A stretch of DNA of 40,390 nucleotides from Bacteroidales bacterium UBA2287 (lineage in GTDB: Bacteria > Bacteroidota > Bacteroidia > Bacteroidales > Tenuifilaceae), in NCBI GenBank assembly GCA_002345675.1, contig DDWL01000013.1, forward strand, positions 1 through 40,390, in the 5' to 3' direction. The stretch's first letter is position 1. The number at the start of each line of letters is the position of its first letter. This document shows positions 34,697-40,390 of the stretch, one piece after another. The translations under genes were made by a program, and so were the position numbers. The notes beneath the pieces were generated by a model that was given only the letters and a program-made list of their open reading frames with translations, searched no databases and was not told the origin of the DNA.

Positions 34697-35480
34697 AAGG
34701 GAAATAAACTATTTACGTATTTCAATTACCGATCGTTGTAATCTTCGGTGCCAGTACTGTATGCCCGAAGAGGGCATTAAAACGCTGAGGCATGAGGATA
34801 TCCTCAATTTCGACGAAATTGTCGATTTTGTTAAGGTTGCGGTTAGCTTGGGAGTTCGTAAAGTGCGACTAACTGGCGGCGAACCTCTGGTTCGTCGTGG
34901 TGTAGTCGATTTAGTGCGAATGATTGCAGGCGTTAAGGGTATCGACGACCTTTCGATGACCACCAACGGAGTGCTGTTGGCAAATTTTGCGCAACCGCTT
35001 CGCGAAGCTGGGCTGCACCGATTAAACGTTAGCCTCGACACGCTTAATGCTGAAAAGTATAAAGAGATTACGCGCGGTGGCAATATTAACGATGTGCTAA
35101 ATGGGCTTAAAGTTGCCAGAGAGGTTGGTTTTAGTCCAATAAAATTAAATTGTGTTATCGAAAAAAGTTCAAACGATTCACATGCCATTGCAGTAAAGGA
35201 GTACGCTCAACTTAACGGCTTTGAGGTAAGGTTTATTCCCCGAATGGAACTCGACAAGGGAACCTTTGGAATTGTTGAGGGTGGCGATGGCGGTAATTGT
35301 GCCATTTGCAACAGAATTAGGCTAACTGCCAACGGACAGGTTATGCCCTGCCTTTTTAGCGAAATGGGGTTTAGCGTTCGTGAACTTGGAGCACTAGAAG
35401 CCATTTTAAAAACAATTAGCGCAAAACCCGAATGCGGAACACTTAACGCCAAAGGCGATTTTTATAATATTGGAGGGTGA
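34680..35480 (+). CDS. moaA: GTP 3',8-cyclase MoaA, unusually short
   Basis: A radical-SAM enzyme that turns GTP into 3',8-cyclo-7,8-dihydro-GTP, the first Moco step. The N-terminal cluster motif CNLRCQYC is complete (Cys20, Cys24, Cys27), with GGEPL at 66-70, SLDTL at 118-122, the C-terminal cluster C-x2-C-x13-C (Cys207, Cys210, Cys224), and the required double-glycine end (IGG). The length of 266 is about 60 less than the usual 325-340. The missing part lies between VRFIPRME (about 183-190) and GGNCAIC (about 204-210), where E. coli MoaA has some 60 residues around its substrate-binding side. As both clusters and the GG tail survive in frame, this looks like a compact variant, not a broken gene. 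It overlaps moeA by 17 bases. Confidence 0.9.
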   Translation: MFDSYKREINYLRISITDRCNLRCQYCMPEEGIKTLRHEDILNFDEIVDFVKVAVSLGVRKVRLTGGEPLVRRGVVDLVRMIAGVKGIDDLSMTTNGVLLANFAQPLREAGLHRLNVSLDTLNAEKYKEITRGGNINDVLNGLKVAREVGFSPIKLNCVIEKSSNDSHAIAVKEYAQLNGFEVRFIPRMELDKGTFGIVEGGDGGNCAICNRIRLTANGQVMPCLFSEMGFSVRELGALEAILKTISAKPECGTLNAKGDFYNIGG

Positions 35481-35489
35481 GGATGTTGT

Positions 35490-35566
35490 CGGTTATCAGT
35501 TATCGGTTTTCAGTTTTCAGTTATCGGTCTTCCGTCTTCCGTCTTCGGACTTCGGACTTCGGACAT
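35490..35566 (+). repeat. Degenerate heptamer tandem repeat, 11 units
   Basis: Starting at 35490 the sequence falls into successive 7-base units: CGGTTAT, CAGTTAT, CGGTTTT, CAGTTTT, CAGTTAT, CGGTCTT, CCGTCTT, CCGTCTT, CGGACTT, CGGACTT, CGGACAT. The units drift gradually from a C-R-G-T-T-W-T form to CGGACTT. A bridging AGGTCAT follows at 35567-35573. The 150-base moaA-moaC gap consists almost only of this tract and the octamer array after it. Confidence 0.88.
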
Positions 35567-35572
35567 AGGTCA

Positions 35573-35628
35573 TCATTCAATCATTCAGTCATTCAGTCAT
35601 TCAGTCATTCAATCATTCAATCATTCAA
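35573..35628 (+). repeat. Seven-unit octamer tandem array TCATTCA(A/G)
   Basis: Units: TCATTCAA, then TCATTCAG three times, then TCATTCAA three times, with no interruption, ending two bases before the moaC ATG at 35631. A change in unit number would alter the spacing between any upstream element and moaC without changing its frame. No stem can form within the array because it lacks self-complementarity. Confidence 0.92.
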
Positions 35629-35630
35629 CT

Positions 35631-36086
35631 ATGTCTCTATCGCATATTAACAAAGAGGGAAAGGCCAATATGGTCGATGTGGGCGGAAAGCCACAGCAGC
35701 ATCGCGAGGCACGAGCCGAAGGATTTATTAGTTTGAATCCCGAAACCATAAAATTGGTTACCGAAAACGCCATGAAAAAGGGCGATGTTTTAACTATTGC
35801 CGAAATTGCAGGTATACAGGCAGCTAAGCGAACTTCGGAGTTAATTCCTCTTTGTCATAATATTAACCTTACAAAGGTCGATGTTAAGGCAACCCTATTG
35901 GAAAATGGAGTTAAAATTGAAAGCATGTCGCGATGTGTTGGGCAAACCGGAGTTGAAATGGAAGCCTTAACAGCTGTTTCGGTAGCACTGCTCACTATTT
36001 ACGATATGTGTAAGGCAGTTGATAAAGCAATGGTAATTAGCAATATTCATTTAGTTGAAAAAACTAAGGGAGAAATAGTAGGGTAA
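35631..36086 (+). CDS. moaC: Cyclic pyranopterin monophosphate synthase MoaC
   Basis: A 151-residue enzyme that rearranges the MoaA product to cPMP. Family motifs: MVDVGGKPQQHREARAEG near residues 14-31, the active-site LIPLCHNINLTKVDV (about 76-90) and VGQTGVEMEALTAVSVALLTIYDMCKAVDK (about 103-132), with the usual C-terminal KTKGEIVG. Near the normal 155-160 length. It comes 150 bases after moaA, and that gap is a tandem-repeat tract; the start is ATG 35631. The next Moco gene is 772 bases further, because a transposase element has entered between them. Confidence 0.96.
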   Translation: MSLSHINKEGKANMVDVGGKPQQHREARAEGFISLNPETIKLVTENAMKKGDVLTIAEIAGIQAAKRTSELIPLCHNINLTKVDVKATLLENGVKIESMSRCVGQTGVEMEALTAVSVALLTIYDMCKAVDKAMVISNIHLVEKTKGEIVG

Positions 36087-36106
36087 GGCTTATTTATTTT
36101 CATCAG

Positions 36107-36130
36107 TGAAACTGCCTTAAGGCAGTTTCA
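36107..36130. repeat. Perfect 24-bp palindrome after moaC
   Basis: TGAAACTGCCTT followed directly by its exact reverse complement AAGGCAGTTTCA, with no loop base. It starts 20 bases after the moaC stop. A stem could terminate moaC transcription but no T run follows; a REP unit or the remains of another mobile element is equally possible. Confidence 0.7.
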
Positions 36131-36170
36131 AGAACGAAGAATTAATTAAATTATTTGCCATAACCTTTTG

Positions 36171-36716
36171 CCACGACCTTTAGGTCGTGGATAAAAAAAT
36201 AACACAAATTGGCTTTAGCCAAAATTCAGTAACAATATGCCATCTGTTAGAGTTTATATTCATTTTATTTGGTCAACAGAAAACAGAACCCATTTGATTA
36301 GTAAGGATTTAAAGCCTTTACTATTGAAGCATATTAAGGAGAATTCTATTAACAAAGGAATATTTATCGATTGCCTTAATTGCACTACTGACCATATTCA
36401 TTTGGTTGTATCTTTGGGCTCTGAGCAAACAATTTCAAAAACGGCTATGCTAATAAAAGGCGAATCGTCGTTTTGGGTAAATAAACATAAATTGATAAAA
36501 ACAAAGTTTGAGTGGCAAGATGAATATATTGCTCATTCAATAAATTATTCTTCAATTAACATTGTAAGGAATTATATCGCCAATCAAGAAGAGCATCATA
36601 AAAAGAAGACATTTGCACAAGAGTACGACGAATTCATGAAATCCAGTCAGGTTGAGGAAATTTTGGCTAAAGCCAAAGAAAATGACGATAATTTTCCCAC
36701 TACCTAAAGGTCGTGG
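36171..36716 (+). mobile_element. RAYT/IS200-like element with symmetrical palindromic ends
   Basis: Left end: CCACGACC-TTTA-GGTCGTGG (36171-36190), 18 bases, TTGGCTTTAGCCAA (36209-36222). Right end, mirror order: TTGGCTAAAGCCAA (36663-36676), 20 bases, CCACTACC-TAAA-GGTCGTGG (36697-36716, one mismatch). The transposase gene lies between and its TAA stop (36705-36707) is within the right palindrome. The two ends thus form a large inverted pair, as expected for a RAYT and its REP sites. The exact ends are not defined by a target duplication. Confidence 0.8.
36237..36707 (+). CDS. Y1/HUH transposase of the RAYT (IS200-like) type
   Basis: A 156-residue single-strand transposase. The HUH pair is in DHIHLVV (His53 and His55), the likely catalytic tyrosine is Tyr113 in VRNYIANQEEHH, and the WQDEYIAHSINYSS block is typical of COG1943. 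The C-terminal tail (KAKENDDNFPTT) is encoded by the palindromic right end. RAYT proteins cut and move REP palindromes; IS200-type TnpA is the close alternative, and the length suits either. No TnpB is present. The gene is intact, so the element may be active. It lies inside the Moco operon. Confidence 0.9.
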   Translation: MPSVRVYIHFIWSTENRTHLISKDLKPLLLKHIKENSINKGIFIDCLNCTTDHIHLVVSLGSEQTISKTAMLIKGESSFWVNKHKLIKTKFEWQDEYIAHSINYSSINIVRNYIANQEEHHKKKTFAQEYDEFMKSSQVEEILAKAKENDDNFPTT

Positions 36717-36794
36717 CAAATTATGAGGATTATAATGAATTGAAGTTTGTGTTGGAGAATTTCATATTGAAAAATCGAATAATATTAATTTTTG

Positions 36795-36843
36795 CCACGA
36801 CCTTTAGGTCGTGGGGAGATTAAAAGACAAAACGGCTTTAGCC
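36795..36843 (+). repeat. Stand-alone REP module copy
   Basis: CCACGACC-TTTA-GGTCGTGG (36795-36814) and GGCTTTAGCC (36834-36843), the same order and spacing as the left end of the transposase element. It lies 16 bases before the MOSC-MogA start and may be a mobilised copy, or the residue of a second insertion. The transposase stop to this copy is AT-rich with nothing else visible. Confidence 0.8.
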
Positions 36844-36858
36844 AAAATAAATACAACC

Positions 36859-37791
36859 ATGCAAAAAGTAAAAATTCTTTCGGTTAATATTTCAAAAGAG
36901 AAGGGAACTGTAAAAGTACCCGTTGATTCAATTGACCTTAACGAACTTGGCGTTGCCACCGATGCTCACGCTGGCGAATGGCATCGTCAGGTTAGCATGC
37001 TCGGTAAGGAAAGCTTCGATAAGTTCGAAATTCAGGCAAAGCGCAAACTAAACTATGGTGAATTTGCCGAAAACATTACCACCGAAGGGGTCGAAGTTTT
37101 TAAATCCAACCCTGGCGACAGGTTTGTAGGTAAAAACGTTGAACTTGAGGTTACGCAAATTGGAAAAGCATGCCATGGCGATGGCTGCGCCATATACCGC
37201 GAGGTTGGTAACTGCGTTATGCCCAAGGAGGGTATATTTCTTAGGGTAATTAAATCGGGTTCGCTAAAGGCTGGCGACGAGTTGCAGTATATTCCTAAAA
37301 TTTATAAGGTTTTGGTAATTACGCTTAGCGACCGTGCATCGAAGGGAGTTTACGAAGACAAAAGCGGCCCTGCTGTTGTAAACATGGTTAACGATTTCTT
37401 CACCTCAATAAAGTGGCAGCATACTGTCGATATTCAGGTTATACCCGACGACGACCGCATGCTTCGTGGCCATTTACTGCGCGCACAGCAACAGGAAGTC
37501 GATTTAATAATAACCACTGGCGGCACAGGTATTGGTCCTCGCGATATAACCCCCGATGTGGTTCGCCAAATGCTCGACAAGGAGATACCTGGAATTATGG
37601 AAATGATACGCATGAAGTTTGGTGCCGAAAAGCCCAACGCTCTTTTAAGTCGTGGTGTTGCGGGAATAATGGGTAATACATTTGTTTATACGCTACCCGG
37701 TAGCGTAAAGGCAGTTAACGAGTACATGGGCGAAATTACTAAAACGCTCAAGCACTTATTCCTAATGCGAATGGGAATCGATAGCCACTAA
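36859..37791 (+). CDS. MOSC-MogA/MoaB fusion protein
   Basis: A 310-residue fusion. The N-terminal half (about 1-145) is a MOSC domain, with GEFAENITTEGVEV, GDRFVGKNVELEVTQIGKACHGDGCAIYREVGNCVMPKEGIFLRV, including the cysteine of GKACH usual for Moco sulfur carriers. The C-terminal half (about 150-310) is MogA/MoaB: VLVITLSDRASKGVYEDKSGP, IITTGGTGIGPRDITPDVV and the FVYTLPGSVKAV end. MogA adenylates molybdopterin before MoeA acts, so the two halves fit the pathway. A GTG at 36811 would add 16 residues from REP sequence and is unlikely; ATG 36859 begins a normal MOSC N-terminus (MQKVKILSVNISKEKG). Confidence 0.92.
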   Translation: MQKVKILSVNISKEKGTVKVPVDSIDLNELGVATDAHAGEWHRQVSMLGKESFDKFEIQAKRKLNYGEFAENITTEGVEVFKSNPGDRFVGKNVELEVTQIGKACHGDGCAIYREVGNCVMPKEGIFLRVIKSGSLKAGDELQYIPKIYKVLVITLSDRASKGVYEDKSGPAVVNMVNDFFTSIKWQHTVDIQVIPDDDRMLRGHLLRAQQQEVDLIITTGGTGIGPRDITPDVVRQMLDKEIPGIMEMIRMKFGAEKPNALLSRGVAGIMGNTFVYTLPGSVKAVNEYMGEITKTLKHLFLMRMGIDSH

Positions 37792-37856
37792 TCAAAAGTT
37801 TTTTTTAGTATCACACTGTCCAAACTGATTCTTCTATTTATAAATACCGTTTTTTA

Positions 37857-39992
37857 ATGAGCCAACTCCACAAGCACTGCGAAATAATTGCCCGTGAACT
37901 CAATATTCCTCAGGGTCAAATTACAAACACCGTAAAACTACTCAACGAGGGGGCAACCGTTCCCTTTATTAGCCGTTACCGTAAAGAGCAAACCGGAAGC
38001 CTCGACGAGGTTGCCATTGGAGCCATTCAGGAGCGTTACGGAAAGCTTGAGGAACTCGAAAAGCGCAAGGAGACAATTCTTTCGACCATTGAGGAGCAGG
38101 GAAAATTAACTCCAGAACTTAAAGCCCGAATTGTAAACTGCTACAACCCAACGGAGCTCGAAGACATTTATTTACCCTACAAGCCAAAGCGTCGAACCAA
38201 GGCAACCATTGCCAAGGAGAAGGGGCTTGAACCACTCGCAGCAATTGTAATGAAACAAGAACTGAAAGGCTTAGAGGGCATTGCACAGCGTTTTATAACT
38301 GCCGAAGTTCCTACAGTTGATGAGGCACTTGCAGGTGCTCGCGACATTATTGCCGAGTGGGTTAGCGAAAGCGAAAGGGCTCGAAATACTGTTCGAAACC
38401 ATTTTCAAAAGCAAGCTGTAATTCGCTCTAAGGTTGTTAAAGGAAAGGATGCTGAAGGCGAAAAGTTTTCCGACTACTTTGCTTGGGAAGAGAGCGCAAA
38501 GAAATGCCCATCGCACCGATTTTTAGCCATGCAGCGTGGACAAGATGAAGGCTATTTAAAGGTGAACATAAATCCTGTTGCCGAAGCGGCTGTTGAGGAT
38601 CTTAATAAAATTTTTGTTAAAGGTTGGGGCGAAGCCTCAGAGCATGTTCAGGAGGCTGTTGCCGATAGCTACAAACGACTTATTGAGCCCAGCATTGAAA
38701 ATGAGTACACAGCCGAACTAAAGAGCAAAGCCGACGAGGAGGCCATTCGCGTTTTTGCCGAAAACCTTAGGCAGTTGCTACTCTCATCGCCACTTGGACA
38801 ACTTTCGGTTTTGGCCATCGATCCGGGTTACCGAACGGGTTGTAAGTTGGTTTGCCTCGATCAGCAGGGAAATATGCTGCACAACGAAACCATTTACCCT
38901 CATCCTCCCCAAAGCGAGCAGGGAAAGGCAATGAGTAAAATTTCGCAACTGGTCGAAATGTATAAAATCGATGCTATTGCCATTGGAAATGGAACTGCCA
39001 GCCGCGAAACCGAAAGTGTGGTTAAACGCATTCATTTTAATCGTGATCTGCGCGTTTTTGTGGTGAGCGAGGATGGCGCATCAATTTACTCCGCATCGGC
39101 AGTTGCCCGCGAGGAGTTTCCCGAGTACGATGTTACCGTTCGTGGTGCCATTTCCATTGGTCGTAGGCTTATGGATCCGTTGGCCGAGTTGGTGAAAATC
39201 GATCCAAAATCGATAGGAGTAGGGCAGTACCAGCACGATGTTGACCAAACTCGACTAAAAGCTGGCCTCGATTCTGTTGTCGAAAGCTGCGTTAACCACG
39301 TTGGGGTTAACCTAAATACGGCAAGCAAACATTTGCTCACATACATTTCGGGATTAGGCCCTCAGTTGGCTAAAAATATTGTGGAACACCGCAAGGCCAA
39401 TGGGCCTTTTAAGAGTAGAAGTGAACTTAAAAAAGTTGCCCGCTTGGGCGACAAAGCCTTCGAGCAGGCTGCTGGTTTTCTCCGTATTACCGAAGCCGAA
39501 AATCCGCTCGACAATAGCGCGGTTCACCCCGAGAGCTACCATATTGTTGAAAAAATGGCTAAGGATTTGGGTTGCACCGTTTCCGATTTGCTAAAGGACG
39601 AGCAGCTAAGAGCAAAAATTGAAATTAAAAACTATGTAAACGATAAGGTGGGACTTCCTACCCTAAAGGACATAACCGCCGAGTTGGCCAAGCCGGGACG
39701 CGATCCACGTAAAGGCATTAAGGTATTCGAGTTTGCCGAAGGAATTTTCTCGGTTAACGACCTAAAACCAGGAATGGTTATTCCGGGTATTGTAACCAAT
39801 ATTACCAACTTTGGAGCCTTTGTCGATGTTGGAGTTAAACAGGATGGACTCGTCCATATTTCGAACCTGGCCAACAAGTACGTTTCCAATCCCAACGAAG
39901 TGGTTACGCTGCATCAACACGTAAAGGTTAAAGTTCTCGAGGTCGATGCACAACGAAAACGCATTCAGCTATCGATAAAGGATGCGGAGTAG
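37857..39992 (+). CDS. tex: Tex family RNA-binding transcription accessory protein
   Basis: A 711-residue cytoplasmic protein related to yeast Spt6, which binds RNA polymerase or nucleic acids and affects transcription. Seen in order: an N-terminal helical Tex domain (1-190, with NEGATVPFISRYRKEQTG), a YqgF/RNase H-like fold (about 318-440, VLAIDPGYRTGCKLVCL), helix-hairpin-helix motifs (about 488-530, LLTYISGLGPQLAKNIVEHRKANG) and an S1 RNA-binding domain at the C-terminus (about 640-708, GMVIPGIVTNITNFGAFVDVG). Length is close to the bacterial norm. ATG 37857 starts the usual N-terminus. It follows the MOSC-MogA gene by 65 bases but is a housekeeping gene rather than part of Moco synthesis. 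Confidence 0.96.
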   Translation: MSQLHKHCEIIARELNIPQGQITNTVKLLNEGATVPFISRYRKEQTGSLDEVAIGAIQERYGKLEELEKRKETILSTIEEQGKLTPELKARIVNCYNPTELEDIYLPYKPKRRTKATIAKEKGLEPLAAIVMKQELKGLEGIAQRFITAEVPTVDEALAGARDIIAEWVSESERARNTVRNHFQKQAVIRSKVVKGKDAEGEKFSDYFAWEESAKKCPSHRFLAMQRGQDEGYLKVNINPVAEAAVEDLNKIFVKGWGEASEHVQEAVADSYKRLIEPSIENEYTAELKSKADEEAIRVFAENLRQLLLSSPLGQLSVLAIDPGYRTGCKLVCLDQQGNMLHNETIYPHPPQSEQGKAMSKISQLVEMYKIDAIAIGNGTASRETESVVKRIHFNRDLRVFVVSEDGASIYSASAVAREEFPEYDVTVRGAISIGRRLMDPLAELVKIDPKSIGVGQYQHDVDQTRLKAGLDSVVESCVNHVGVNLNTASKHLLTYISGLGPQLAKNIVEHRKANGPFKSRSELKKVARLGDKAFEQAAGFLRITEAENPLDNSAVHPESYHIVEKMAKDLGCTVSDLLKDEQLRAKIEIKNYVNDKVGLPTLKDITAELAKPGRDPRKGIKVFEFAEGIFSVNDLKPGMVIPGIVTNITNFGAFVDVGVKQDGLVHISNLANKYVSNPNEVVTLHQHVKVKVLEVDAQRKRIQLSIKDAE

Positions 39993-40051
39993 CCGTTTTA
40001 TAAAAGATTATAAAGAGGCATTTAAAGTATAAGGTTCATAATAGCAACTAG

Positions 40052-40165
40052 CGTCATTGCGAAACTGGGGTTCTTTCCAGTTGAAGCAACCGAAACGAAG
40101 TGGAGTTCAGCGAAGCTAATCTTTCTTTTGAATAGATTGCTTCGGATAAAACCCTCGCAATAACG
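40052..40165. repeat. Degenerate long inverted repeat (REP/MITE-like)
   Basis: CGTCATTGCGA (40052-40062) and TCGCAATAACG (40155-40165) are inverse with one mismatch; inner pieces GAAGCAA and AGATTGCTTCGG are also partly complementary. This is the CGTCATTGCGA...TCGCAATGACG type of repetitive intergenic sequence found in many Bacteroidota and other genomes. It occupies the gap after tex. Confidence 0.7.
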
Positions 40166-40296
40166 GAGAAAGCTGAGTTTATGGACTGACATTAAATAAG
40201 CCCGAAGGGGTTCAATAAATAAATTTAAACAGCATCTAATATTTTAAACAGCGTTAATCATTTCTTAACCATATAGTGTTGGTAGTCTTTTTTTTA

Positions 40297-40304
40297 TAGT
40301 TTTG
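40297..40304 (+). promoter_or_regulatory. -7 box near the right edge
   Basis: TAGTTTTG fits TAnnTTTG. A tiny open frame starting ATG at 40344 (MKKSNLFT, then TGA) follows; it may be a leader peptide or the start of a gene disrupted by frameshift, with the rest beyond the window. The remainder of 39993-40390 has no gene. Confidence 0.3.
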
Positions 40305-40390
40305 CGTTCCATTATGTAACAAATTAATGTAAAAATATCCCATATGAAAAAATCTAACCTCTTCACCTGACTTCATCATTTTTGCCTAAA

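Noticed and set aside
34680..35480. moaA as a pseudogene because it is short
   Set aside because: The frame is open from start to the GG end and all cluster cysteines are present, so an internal deletion or compact form fits better.
35490..35628. Possible CRISPR array before moaC
   Set aside because: Units are 7-8 bases and directly adjoin one another; there are no spacers and no cas genes.
36811..36858. Longer GTG start for the MOSC-MogA gene
   Set aside because: It would translate the REP palindrome; ATG 36859 begins the normal MOSC N-terminus.

Overview
The window looks like a chromosomal segment of an AT-rich Bacteroidota bacterium, probably of the Bacteroidales/Marinilabiliales kind. 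The evidence is a PorT-like type IX secretion (T9SS) protein beside a menaquinone methyltransferase, a secreted M28 peptidase ending in a T9SS sorting domain, a TamL-type lipoprotein/barrel assembly factor, and repeated TAnnTTTG promoter boxes in place of sigma-70 -10 boxes. Two chemoreceptors and a lone CheY-like receiver indicate a chemosensory pathway. No rRNA, tRNA or CRISPR array was recognised.

Layout. 1-2150: accessory stretch with a small anchored protein between two copies of a hairpin-bearing repeat, then a two-gene coiled-coil membrane unit. 2303-11119: M28 peptidase, purL, a palindrome-rich gap, ubiE/menG, porT and a COG2509 flavoprotein. 11278-12414: DUF4143-type AAA ATPase with its own promoter. 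12423-15495: TrmH-type RNA methyltransferase, diverging from an MscS channel/patatin pair. 15505-19247: an AT-richer accessory block (DUF3795 protein, unknown membrane protein, lipoprotein, RhuM-family protein). 19439-22765 (minus): NSS transporter, helix-hairpin-helix protein, glycosyltransferase. 23049-33148: chemoreceptor, class I aldolase, tamL, two unknown proteins, glyA, receiver, second chemoreceptor. 33515-37791: a molybdenum-cofactor cluster (moeA, a short moaA, moaC, then a MOSC-MogA fusion) interrupted by a RAYT/IS200-like transposase with its own REP palindromes. 37857-39992: tex.

Working together: MoaA and MoaC make cPMP from GTP, the MogA half adenylates molybdopterin and MoeA inserts molybdate. 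MoaD, MoaE and MoeB, needed for the middle step, are not here and must be elsewhere. PorT and the peptidase belong to the same export route, and TamL serves envelope assembly.

The least ordinary features are non-coding: (i) eleven 7-bp units (35490-35566) passing directly into seven 8-bp units (35573-35628) that stop 2 bp before the moaC start; (ii) a roughly 50-bp double-palindrome module in three copies around the transposase, one copy containing its stop codon; (iii) a related palindrome cluster at 7840-7974; (iv) a duplicated intergenic repeat at 25-199 and 1109-1215 whose copies carry an 11-bp segment in opposite orientation. The strongest protein-level oddity is MoaA, about 60 residues shorter than usual with all its cluster motifs kept. 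I found no clear new multi-gene system; the best candidate is the RAYT/REP element inside the Moco operon together with the tandem-repeat tract.
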